A DNA stretch of 64,000 bases. Origin: Cloeon dipterum (lineage: Eukaryota > Arthropoda > Insecta > Ephemeroptera > Baetidae). Where the stretch lies: assembly GCF_949628265.1 (NCBI RefSeq), contig NC_088790.1:6638545-6702544 (forward strand). Reading direction: 5' to 3'. A program made the position numbers and the translations under genes. The notes below the pieces were generated by a model. It had not been told where the DNA came from. It made no database searches and saw only the letters and a list, made by a program, of their open reading frames with translations. Below, piece after piece: positions 15,350-27,600 of this stretch. Numbering within the stretch: the stretch's first letter is position 1; each line of letters starts with the position of its first letter.

Positions 15350-18300
15350 AAAAAATAAATTTTAATTTTAAAGCAACGTAATTTCAAAGACAATGCAAAT
15401 GAATTTTTTGCAATATTAAGAAATGATATCTCCTGATTCTCAAAATGCACGGACCTTAAAAAAGTAAAAGCTCCAAAATAACTTAAAATACATCATAATT
15501 AAGCTGAAACCAGTTAAGAGAAATAAATTGACTGCTTTTGCAACGAGGAAATACAATGTCCGCTTTCCATTGTTACATTAATATATTTTTTGCAATTCCT
15601 ACCCCTTCTAAAAAGAGAAAAGTTAATATATCATCCTTGAGTCCCTTTAAATTCCCTCAGCGGATAGGAAAAATAAACGCTTATTAAACAACATGTGTGT
15701 AATTTGTGAAACCGCTGGCGTATACACTTTGAAAAGATTTTCGCGGGCATCTGCCACGGCAGCCGCAATCTTTTCAGAAAATCGTTGGTTCTCCGCGCGC
15801 GCAGAGAAGGACACACAATTAACGATTCCCATCGCGCTTGTTCCGTTCTACTCGCGTTGGAGGGTTGTTAAAAAATCATTTGATGCGCCAAAGTGTTTCC
15901 CAACAAAAGCAATAACGAGGCCGTCGCAAATTGAGGCAAACTTCGGTCCCTGCATTTTCTTTTTGTTATTATTTTTCGGGGCGTCCTCCCTCTCGATTTT
16001 GTAACGAGTTTTTGACCGTGTGGGGTGATATTGGTGGTGGAACCCTTGGATCCGGATCATCCATCATTATTCGCGCAACAAACAACCGCCACGCAGACCA
16101 AGGCGGACCGTCGCCATCTTGCCCTCGGATTCACACACCCTGTTGAGGGTGCGACTGACTGTAATCCATGGGGGATTCCGACATCAACTCGAAATGAGAA
16201 AGAAAATCACCTCTCTTAGTTGTGCTCAGATCAGCGAAATTGCTTTCCAAATCAGCTAAATTGTTTAAAAATACACAATAGACGATGGAATTGAGAGAAT
16301 AGGAAAATTTTACGATTGCGGCTCTGCGCTCGCGCTGATTAAAAAACCAGTGATTCCTTTTTCAGGAACCGGCCACTGAGTCGCTATTAACCACTACTCG
16401 ACCATGCCTGAGATTCAGGGTTGAGAGATAATTTTTCTCTATTTATCGTTTGCGGCCAGCCAGCCAGACCATTATATTTATCCTTGCCCCAAAGGGTGTC
16501 GCAAGCATCAGCTTCTTTTTCTCTCCTGACCTAACAATAATTAAGGATATTAAGGATTATGTATAGGATCTAAAAATCTTTATTGTTACCCCCAATGCAA
16601 TGATTATGGCCGGGCCACAGGATTTCTGAGACATATTGTCGAATCATACATAATCTCTGCTATATCCAGATGTATTGCGAAACCTTTACCATTAATACCA
16701 ACTATGATTATAATAATGAAAAATAAATCGCAGTGAAATTTATAAAGTATATCAATGCTATTTCAGAAAGTATAAAATAAATTTTCGCAATAAATAGTGG
16801 AATAAAATAGGTAATTAAATCGATCGGAAATCAACAATACAAGCAACTCATACTTGTGCAATGATAAATTATCCTTGGCGACCAGCATGGATGTAAAAAA
16901 ACAAAGCTTTGGTAGCTAAAAGAAATTCATTTTCTTGGTATGATGAAAGGGTCGAGAGAAGCGGTCACTTTCTTTGTGATATCTGGATGTGCATCCCTTA
17001 AGGAGACTATTTTTTTTGTACGACCGCATAGACAGGAAATAATGTTATTTGTAAAAACACATTCTTTCCGGTTAAACATTTTCTGGCCGTGATTCTAACT
17101 ACCAACCAGCATAGTTCAGATGTGGATTGCCAAGCATATAGAGAGAATTATTTTGCATTTTTTATAATAAAATTTTTTCAGAATCATAAGGTTTGTTATT
17201 TCCTTTCCCCTTTAATGAGGAGATATCTTTGTTAGAAACTTCAGTTTTTTTAGCAAAAAACGAAGTCAAAAAGCGCGGAATTTGTCAGGAGAATAAATGC
17301 TTTCCTCAACAGCGGGCTTGTTTCTCGCTGGAGCAGCATTTTCGGTCTATATCATCTCTCAATTCCTGAGGGAGCTGACTTGTAAAGGGTCCACTAACCC
17401 TCTTGAGCTCGCTTTCATTCTTTTGTTTCTCTCTTTCTCTCTCAGCTCTATATGTGCTGGTGAGCTAGCTGCTTCTTCATATATATATTTATTCTCGAGC
17501 TGCCTTTCACGCGTCTCTCTCGCCGTGCAGCGAAACGAAACATCATTTGTCATTTCTCTTCCTTTGCTACACTCGCCGCACAAGCACGAGCACATATAGG
17601 GGTTGCATGGGAGCACTATGTGTGTCTGTGACAGACTTTTCACTCTGTCGCCGCTTTTCTTTTTGCAGGCGAAATGGCAACGAGTGACAAAAACGACGAG
17701 AATATCTGTGCGACTCAAGGAACATTCAACTGAAGAAAGCTATGTGGTATAATTTTCACTTTGTAATCAAGCATTGGCTTTAAAATGTTTTCCAATGATT
17801 ATCAATTTATTAGCTCGAAAAACTGTGATCTGCGGATGAGAATATCATCTTTGATCGAGAGATTTAAATTTTGACGAGAAAAATATTGCCTTATTTGCAT
17901 TTTAGAATGTGTTGATTAGGCTTTATATTGAACGTCTTCAAGTTACCCACATTATTTTTCATCAATAAAGAAAATTAAATTATAAGCCAAACTTAAATTG
18001 TCGACAGAATCGTAGTAAAGGGATCAACGGTATAATGATTTGAAACTTTCTGTGCAGTAACACACAAAAATAAACCTCGCTGTTATAGAGCGTGCGCTCA
18101 CGAGCCTTTGTTGCTTTGTGCTCACGTGAGCCTTATTGCTAGAAAAAAATAATGAATATGATATACAAAGCACACCGGGGGGCGTGCTGCTTTCCTGATA
18201 ATTTCCTGCTGAACACATTTGGGAAATATATTCAGAACACGCGCCGCAAAATCAGCTGGATACTGCTTTTGTTGTCGTAATTTATAAAAGTGAAAAGCTA

Positions 18301-21300
18301 CACACACGTATAGCTCATTCTGGAACGTAACCTCTCCCCGAAGCAAGGCGAATATAGGAGGTATCGAGGATTGATCGATAAAGGAAATAAATATTGCAAT
18401 TTGTCTAATTTTCAGAACTTCAAAATGTCTTTTATTTGAATGTGAACATTTTGAAATATTTAGGTAATAAAATAACAGCGTGAAAATTTGCAAAACCAAG
18501 CATTTCAAGCAATTTAATTTAGTTCAAGTGAAAACTTTGTAAATTTAAAACCTGCCAGGATTTGTTAAATTTTTTAATATCTTTTGGGGCTTTGAAGGCA
18601 AGCCCTATTCTGCTGCTTAATATTTGATTTACTAAGAAGAGCAATTTAAAACATGAATTATTAAGATATTTTCAAAGTTTGAAAAATTCAGAAATAAACC
18701 TTTCCTTGAAATTGTGGAAAAAACCAAATTTCCAATATTTAACTCTTTGGAAATACATTTAAAACAAAATTTTTGTCCAACAAATTCAAACTAAGTTTGA
18801 GTATAGAATATATATACATTGTTTGTGGAGCAAAAACTATATCTTGCTCTTTGTGTTTCATGACTTTCGTGCTATTTTTGGTGTCTGTATATATGAAACT
18901 GTTTAATCAACTGGCATTATCCATTCCCAATTATAAATCCATTACTATGTTGGTAAATTGTCTCACAATTTAGAACCTGTTAGCGAAAAAGTCACCGGCA
19001 TGCTTATTAAATTTAACGACGCAAATTATTATAGAAGCAGGTGTAAGTTAAGCAGCAAATCGCGCGCGCAGTGTGCCGACCAGCAGCGTGCATGTTCAGC
19101 GCCTGCTATTTATCACGCTTTGAATCATAAACTGTTGGAAAAGAATGTCGTGCTGTTTATTTAAAAGCACTGCGTTGAGCTTATTTATTCTCATTTATTT
19201 GACAGCGAGTTTGATGGAGTACCTCCGAGTGTTGAAAATGTTTCTGTGCTGCTGCCATTCGGCCCCGAGGTGGCCGCGCACCAAATTCCCTTTTGCGCGC
19301 TTAATCCTTCCGCGCGAGCTAATTTCACTTGACACGTGCGAGCGTAAGCAGTCAAAATATTATCAAATTGTGCAAACAAACATATACACTCCCGCGACTC
19401 TTTCACGAGCGCTGGAATCGCCTGGAGAGTGATACATCATCCTTTAACTGGATTATGTGCGTATAGTATGTTTTCAATTTACTCGCGCGTCAAGTGGCGT
19501 TCCCTGCTTTTACTTAAACCAGTTTTGTTGGAAAGGGAAGCAAGTTAAATATTTAAAAGTGGAACACCCTATAAGCACACTTAAAGTGACCGGAACAATC
19601 AGACTGATTTGGGTCATGTAAACTAAAAACGTTTTGGAAAAAATTGGCAAAAATAGACAAGCAGGGAATTTCATAATTACAGATCAATTGCGAAATGGCT
19701 CTTCTATACGCGGAGTTGAGTTTTGCGATAGTTGGAAATGAATATGAGCGAAATTTCAACCGTATATACAGCGGCAATCTCGCAGGGTGGGTCAATAAGG
19801 GAAGATTGATCAAAATTCGTAATTTTTCCTCTCTCCATTTCTACTCAGATACTATATAGTCTAACGTTTTAAATTACCGCATATACCCAGTACATAAATC
19901 CAAAATACATCAATACAAACGTAAAAAAGGGGGCGAGAGATTATGGTTCAATAACTCTTTTCTCGTAAAAATTCTTGGAAAGAATTCATCAGTTTTCATT
20001 TAGACACGGATTCACAGAGATAAATAGTTTTTATTTTCCGCAAACAAGAGGATCAAAGGGGTTGAGATAACAATGCAAAATGTTTTTCATCGTTTTCATA
20101 AAGATCCACAGTTCGTAATTGACCCTTTGGCGCATACCGCACAGAAGGGTTCTAAGAGAGGATCAAAGTTTTTAGTTTAAACATGCGATGCCCAGCTACA
20201 GGGGGTAAAACATCTTCTCAAACTCCCACACTCATTATTGGGTTTCTCGTATTTCCAGTGATGCGGCAGATGTGCGGCTATATCCAAAGGAATAGTGAAG
20301 GGCACAAAAATCCAATTTGTCATGAAACGCACATATCTCACAAGTTGTGTATTTTCTGTTTTTCTCGTGTTGTATGCCAAATCATGTCTCACACATTCTT
20401 CAAATGTTATTGAAAATAATCCAGATCCAGATTTTGGCGTTTTGACCCTTGGGGAACTATATAGCAGCGATGCATTTTGCTTACCTGGATTTCACGTGTT
20501 GATCAGTCGCTATAGGTAGAAAATGTTTCGAGAAATATCCTCTAAGGGTTTGCTATTGACCTGCATTTGTCGGAGCATTAGAATTCATGTATATTCCTCT
20601 GAGCAGGAAATATGTCAAGAAATATGCTTGATCATATTTGCTGCACCGTTAACAAAATTTGCCATATTTAAGTGTTAAGCCCTTTTCCTTTTGAAAGAAA
20701 ACACATTTTTTGGATCAGTTCCCTCTGCACTGGCTAAGGGCACGGTCCAACTAGGTTTAGCCTTTGTCCGAGCGAAAAAAAACACTTCTGTAAAATACCG
20801 TGGAGAATTGCATCCTTTTTTAAACCTGTTACTACAAATATCCTCGGACAGGGTTAAAAAGTATAAAAATTATATATAGAAATCAATCTGTGCTACCATA
20901 AATTCACGCTAAAATTTATATCAATTCTTCACTTCTAGAATTTTCTGTATAAGGCGTTTAAATTAAAGAGGAGCCATATTTATTATTGAATTTTGAGAAA
21001 AGAAAATGGGGTAAATTTGATCGAAATGATGTTTTTTATTATAATTTCACCACCTGTTTGTTCATTGTCTAAATTATCAGAATACATTTTTAGGAACCCC
21101 CTTGGATTGGTGGTGTTTTATCAAAGATTTGAACTAAAAAATCCAGCCCTTTTCTCTGATTCAACTTTCAATTTCCTCATGAGAGCAAAAGTCGACTTTT
21201 GTTTTATTTGGTGAATGATGAGTTGGTCGACCGTTGTTCACTTTTTCACCAAAGAGCAGTGCGCTGAGGTCTGCGGGGATAGCAGCTCAGGGCGGATGAG

Positions 21301-22180
21301 CCGCCGCATGTAAAAACGCATTGTGAGCCACGTCCATTGAGGATGAGAAAAGTGCTGGTAGTAGAGCAGCTGTTATTCCTGCTCCGTGTTATTCTCAGTA
21401 GTAAAATATCCGCAAGTCATGCCGCGAACCCAAATACACAGTACATATGTACCTTATATACATATACAGGCGGAGCACACGTTATAAAAAGTCTTTTTCC
21501 GGCGAAAGTATCGATTTAATATCGTTGATAGCTGCTGCTTGCCTACGTGGATTGTGTAGTGCGTGCTGCATACATTTGGGCAGTGGCAGGGGAGGTTTTT
21601 CCTTCCAGCCGCGAGCATACATATTTCAACAAAAATGTGTTCCTAAGGATGATTATAACAGAAATTCTATGTTAACCCTCTGCGGTCATCAGTAAATAAT
21701 GTCCAATCACCACCACATTTTTTAATAAATATTGGTTTATGTCCAATGTAACGAAGATTTTCCTCGGGGTTTAAAATTTTTGTTTGGAAAATCGAAAAAG
21801 GTGCAGGAATGCAGTGAAACCGTGAAAAAGGTATACGTTGGGCAAACAAGGAATGTAGAGAAGGGGCACAATCTTGACAGCGTGTATGTAGCACATAGTG
21901 CGGAGTGCTTGACTTTTCCTCAGAACGGAAAGAGCAAATTCATATAAAGTTGCTCCCATTTTTCCGACCTCACACAAGCACTAATTCCAAGTTATGCGCT
22001 CATCTGTATAGAAACATTTATAAACTGCTAATTCAAATTAACAATTATATTTAGCAACTGAAATTAATAAATTTATAAAATTTCCTGGTATAGTGTATTT
22101 ATTTCTCTTACAAATTGTTCGTGATAATTCAATTTTTCATATTTCAATCTACCTAGATTTTAAGTCAACTGTATAGCGAA
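15347..22180. other. Intergenic gene desert between Deformed and mir-10
   Basis: No supportable gene. Short GC-richer islands occur at about 15750-15850, 16020-16180, 17300-17700, 19040-19130 and 21230-21330. The reading frames found here are short, often lack ATG starts, and resemble nothing known. Regulatory DNA for Dfd or mir-10 is the likeliest content, by position only. Confidence 0.4.
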
Positions 22181-22186
22181 ACTCAA

Positions 22187-22385
22187 GAGGCCGGGCAAGG
22201 CACTCTTTCTTCCTGTCCGGCATGGCAGTTGCAGGGCGGAGTGGACCGTGCTTACATCCAGTACCTTAGTTTTACACCACATTTATTTGAGTGAGGCAGG
22301 TAAGGGGAGCGGCCTGAGGGCCGCGTCTGCGCGACGGTGGTAGGTGCCTGACCACCTTTCAGGGTTGTTAGCCACACGCCTGTTA
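22187..22385. other. GC-rich structured island
   Basis: A block of about 200 bp, clearly richer in GC than its AT-rich flanks. It holds a perfect hairpin (GCGGCC, loop TGAG, GGCCGC at about 22310-22325), followed closely by a second small stem (GGTGG...CCACC). There is no coding frame of note. It could be a conserved non-coding element, a structured RNA segment or an old repeat; none can be shown from the sequence alone. Confidence 0.3.
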
Positions 22386-24350
22386 CAAATCAGCTTTCAC
22401 ATTTCAAACAATCAAAATGGTGACTGCTAAATAACGTCAAATAGGAGATCAATGGAAAATGACCATTTTGTGCTTCTTTTCATATCTTTGTTCAACGAAT
22501 ATGGCAATACGTTTGCCCCAAAAAATATCGCGTTGTATAAGTATATCAACAAAATTGCAGGTCGTACAAGACTTGGTACCAGGAAGGAAATGATTTAACT
22601 CCAAGGAATTAATTTTTCAATATCTCTTTTTAAAAATTTAAATGAACTTTTCAGGAACAGAGACCAGCAAATAATTCTATTATCAAACATTTTTTTTAAA
22701 ATTTCGTCACCATAAACAATGCTATGGACACTTTAGTCTTTGGACGAGCCTTTCTGGACATGGCGAGATGAGTCGAGGATTTTTGGCGCCCGTGCGAAAA
22801 TAATCTGCTGGAAAAGCGGGGCCGCTTTTTTGATCAAAAATAATGAGAGTGTGCTAATGAAGAGAAATGAGCGCGGCAGATTTTCGAGTCTCTCGCGTTC
22901 GCTGCGCGCTGTACGCTCGCTCTCTCACTCAGTGACATTTTGTAAACTTTCTCGGAGGAGTTGCGCGCTTTCGGGGGCTGTGGGGGGTGAGTGACACCCC
23001 GATGATGGATGATGCCGATTGGACAGCCCCTGACAAAAAGAAATATGGTGTCTCGCACAGCATATTGCCGCTCAGTCGGCTGCTCCTCGGCCAATTATTT
23101 CGAGAGCGCTCGCAAGCGGCGTTCGAGAGCGAGCGAGCGAACGGAGCGAACGTCGGAGCAAGAGCTATAAATAATTAACAAGACTCGCACACAGCTATGA
23201 TTGATTATTGTCACTGGCTACGTGGATTACATTACAGCTTCATTATCGCCGCTAATAGACCCATTTCTGCGCGACAACGCGAGCATAACGGCCGCCTATA
23301 TGAAAATATGGAGGTGGAATGAGTGCTACTGAAATGTGTCCAAGTGATTTGACTGCTGAGAGAGATCGACAGCGCGCGGGTGGTCGTCGCACTCCCAAGC
23401 GATTCCTCTGCGTCCTTAAAAGCTCTGATAATTAAAAACTAGAGCTCGTGTCTGCTGCTAATGAGATGACGAATTACTAGAAAGTCGTGATAATTACATT
23501 AATCAAACAGCTCAACGTTAGAATTACATGCACAATTCAGGAAATATTACGCGCTTTAATCCCTAAAGAAACATTAAGGCTATTTCCGATTTCCCAATTA
23601 TTTTTTTATAGTTTTCAGCAGAACAGAATAGCGAGTAGTTTTATTCAGTTTATCTGTTTGAATTTTAATACTTCCATTTTGCTGTTGACAAATTCATTTT
23701 TTAAATCTGGAGAAGAACTCTGAAGCAAATGGTTGGTTTAGATTGAGATAGGCAGCCTTTGCTGTGTCCACAGTCGGTATTGAGCAATATGCGCCCAATA
23801 ACAACGCCAACGAATAACACGGGAGAGCACACCATTAATTGCCCCTGCTTCGGGGTCTCTTATTGGAACGTTAGGCATTCGTATACACCGTGAAATCCTG
23901 TCACACATGCTGGAAAGGTGCAAACCAAAAGGAAGCGAGTTTGAATTATTTCAAAATCCGAGTGGACTAGTCGTTGCAATGCAAGAGAGACATTAAATGC
24001 ACGTAATCCTATATAAAACGACCCTGAAACGTCGCTCAGATTCTCGTATTGCAAGAGCACGCAGTGTACACTCAACTGATACAAGCTTACGCTTTGGTGC
24101 AGGAAGTAAAAAATGTGATAAAATCAGAAACAATATGAACTTCTTTATTTACTTGGTGGGGATCAGCTTTAAACGTTTGCTACCTGAAATGAGTGCCTGA
24201 ATAAGGAATTTTGAGCGCAACACAGAACATATTGATTTCTTATAAATAACTGTGAGATTAGATTTATGATATTTTCTTTTGATTGTTAACAAAACCAGCC
24301 CGTTGGCTACATTGTTAAGACATTGCTATATAGCAGCTTCAAGGTGAAGT
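22386..24350. other. Intergenic with GAGCG/GAGAG-rich island
   Basis: No gene is seen. The interval 22780-23170 is GC-richer, with repeated GAGCG/GAGAG motifs on both strands (notably 22880-22935 and 23100-23160), like Polycomb/Trithorax-type or promoter-proximal elements. That role is inferred from motif density only. Confidence 0.35.
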
Positions 24351-24351
24351 G

Positions 24352-24600
24352 GGAGATCTTTGAACAATTTTGGGGATCTCTTACTGGTTGCCCAATGTCA
24401 GTGGCATGACACTCTTTGGCCTGCCATCTGACCAGAGGGGCGCCATGACCAGGCGACCGCACCGACAAGTCAGCCGCGTCGGCGTGGATTCGCCATCACC
24501 TCAGCGAGGGGAGCAGAGAAGGTCGCCACAGTCAGAGATGGCAAAAGGTGGTTAGTTTGGTGACTCAAATAGCTCAGCGGGCTATGCGAAGCGCAGCGGC
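24352..24600. repeat. Dispersed repeat, longer copy (related to 37.2 kb)
   Basis: This stretch shares ordered blocks with 37267-37365: GGGGATCTYTTACTGG, then ATGTCAG, then CAGAGATGRCAAAA, a GTGGTT segment and CTCAAAT. Between the two GTCAG copies (about 24407 and 24532) this copy carries about 125 bp of GC-richer sequence absent from the 37-kb copy. A TAGCTCAGCGGG segment near 24570 resembles a tRNA A box, so a SINE origin is possible; no matching B box was seen. Confidence 0.55.
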
Positions 24601-27600
24601 GCCAACTCGGTGCTTACTTGTTTCCTCACCTTTCAAATGTCTGGCGTTTCAAAAAGAGACATCGGTGCGGGGATTAAGCGATAGGATGGCCACATTTGGC
24701 TCAAGCTCCTCTGCAGCCACTTGGGGCTTGGGGCCCATGTTATTTGGTTGACGGTGTTGTGATTTTGACCGAGTGATGTGTTGAGCAGAGGTTAAAAAAA
24801 TGATTCGTAGCTTTTAAGGGTTGATAACGAAATTTTATTTTTTCCGGTTGCAAACTAGAAAACTTAACTGCTGATATTAACGCTTCAAAATTTCATGTGT
24901 TATGTCTGTTATTTGAATTAAAGTGTTCGCAAGTGAATGATTTATTTTATATCATTTTCAAATCTCTTGATAATTCTAAATATGTATTTAACTAAAAACA
25001 TCGCTTATTGATTAATATTGATTAATCAACTTAATTTTCGATTTAATTTACACATTATGAAGTTCAAACATCTGGGTTGGGTTGACGGTAGCAAACTGTT
25101 AATTTACAGTACATATTAACTTACAGGCTTTTCTTGTTTGTACAGCCCATTTTTTATCAAATGATGTTTCGTTGTAAGCTCACTATATAGTATTGGGTTA
25201 ATCAAAGGAGGCAATTTCCGAGATTGGATGTTACAGACTTGCGCTACACCTTTGAACATTTTTGCAAAAAATAAATCACCTCGCAGACCGCCTGGCGAAA
25301 TGAGACGACGAACAATGGGCCTTTGATAATCTCGGCATAATCCAAAGAGCGAACTATATGTATATACAAACACGCATAGCACCTTACAAATAATAGCACA
25401 CGAGAAGCTGAAAAGCAAGGGAGAGGAGGGGGAGAAAGATGTTTGATTAAAAAATGTTAATTCTGTTAAAATTGCTATTACGCCCGACTCGGCCAGGCAT
25501 GATTGATAGTCAAATACAAAAAGGTGCAGAAGAAGAAGAAGAAGTGAAAAAATGAGCACGGCACACAAGCAGGAGGAATCTGGCGGCGCTCTTTTCGTCT
25601 TTTCCGTCCGTGCACATGGCGTGAGCTGTAAAAATATATACACATAGCTACAAGCAAGCGAACGAGCGAGCTAGCGAGCACTACTTCTTCTTTGATACAG
25701 CGAGTGAGTGTATTTTTTAGAGGTGCGCGCGTAGTTGGTAGACTGGCTACAATCATTAATCACCGGGCTTGCTTGGCTCTTGGCTGGGGTCTTTTTGGAC
25801 CGATGGGAACCTTTCTGGCTGCGCGCACCAAAAATTTCTAAGCGGCAGAGTGTTTTTGAGTGACAGCCCCGCACGCTGCGAGTGCTGAATATGACCCCTC
25901 CACCCCATTTTTATTTTCAAATTCCTCCGGGCCAAACAAACTCTCTTCTTCCTCGTCTTCTTCTCCGTCTTATCTGCAGCCGCACAATAATTAAACTTCA
26001 CGATGGTGAAGCCAGCCGAGCATTGCCTGCCCGCCCGCCCGTCCGTCCGCCCTGCTAGCGCCCCTTTTTCATTCTCATCAGCCGCCCTCTATCGATTTCT
26101 TGCCGCTCGCCAAAAATTAAGAACTAGGGTGAATCGCAAATTGATGCTCTGCCGCCGGCCTGACAGCTTCTCTGCTCCGCCGAGGGAACGTCGGAACTGC
26201 AAAAACTCTGGCAAGTTGGACCGCATTCAGAGCTGCCACGGCCGACTTTTTCCTTCTCATAGCTCTTTTTTAATATTGTTGGCTTTAATGGAAAGTTTAA
26301 AGAGCCGTGCTGGGGAGAGTTTAGTTTAAATGTAAAACGTATGGGGGATTGCTCAGCTGTGAAGAATCATGATTTTACGTAAAGATGCAATGATAATGAG
26401 TGCGATTATTTCAAATTTATTGATTTGGCTGAAATTTTAATTAGGCTATATTTTATAGCATTTTTTACGAACCTCAATTGTGCCAGAAAGTTAACTGATA
26501 AACCAGCGATTTTGTTAGTCTGGACAAAAAAGTATTGGTTGTCTCATATTTCAATAATTACTCTGTGCCATAGCCAAATTTTTTTATTGTTGTCAATCGT
26601 TTACCGATTCAAGCCATTCGATGGTAGTACTCCTTTGTTGCCTAGGTTTTTCTATTTAAAATTAAACAAAACAAAATTTAAACAAATTAAGAAAAAAAGA
26701 AATAAAATCCACTGAAAAAATTAATTTTATAAATAACAAATGTGTATTTTTTAACCCTTTTTGATCCAAGCATTTTACTCATTCTTAGTACGACCTCTTA
26801 CGTCCTGTTCTTCGTGTATTTTTTACAATTAGTTTGTGTATTGAACGCAGCCTCAGCTCGCTTATTTATGCACAGAAGACGTAAACTAATTTATGGAAAA
26901 ATGCACCCCTCATTGGGACGCTGAAGCAATTTTAATCCACGCCAGCGGAGAAAAATTGAAGAGTTGATCTGCTTTGATGGAAGGAAGCTCGACTCGGCGG
27001 GGGATTAGTATTCTGAATCGTAATTACGAGCTGCTGCAGAAAAATTGAGATGGAGACAGGACGCTTGGTTAATGAACGAAGGTCGATACGTTAGTTGAAC
27101 GCTAAATTTAGACAATTCCCTTTCCCCAATGCAAAATAAGCACAGGTGGTGCCAACTTTGCTGATGCTTTAACGAGAAAATTGCGTAAAAATTGTGTAAG
27201 CCCCTGACATTCACAAAGCTACCTCCATCTAAGCGTTGATGTTGAGCAGGTTGCCTATATACTCTGCTTGAGTCTAAGCATCAGTGCGCAGATCCACAAA
27301 TAATGCCATGCAGAAAATTTACACTACATTCATATTTTATTTTATTTGGTCAATTTAAAATTAACTGGTTTAAATAAATTTATAACAGATAATTTCATTA
27401 TGAATAATAAGTTTTCACACTCATAATTTCATGTCACTAAGACCACTAATTAATGCGCTTATGCAAGGCTATCTTTTTATGAACATGCAAAATAGTATTA
27501 TTTTTATATTTAACTTTATTCTTTAATTTTCGTTAAAATCGATTAAAATTTATCTTTTATAAAATTTAATAATAATTTAATAAATAATAACAAATTTAAT

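Noticed and set aside
17297..17599. 100-codon plus-strand ORF with a hydrophobic start
   Set aside because: The Leu/Ser-rich composition follows from local CT-rich sequence; no promoter, splice or family support.
18122..18508. 128-codon minus-strand ORF
   Set aside because: Begins at a TTG, contains no early ATG, and resembles nothing; probably chance in AT-rich DNA.
24560..24600. tRNA-like A-box (TAGCTCAGCGGG)
   Set aside because: No cloverleaf or B box follows, so no tRNA gene is called; kept only as a hint of SINE origin.
25116..25643. 175-codon minus-strand ORF
   Set aside because: No ATG at its head, composition of T-rich non-coding DNA (Phe/Leu runs), and no recognisable family.
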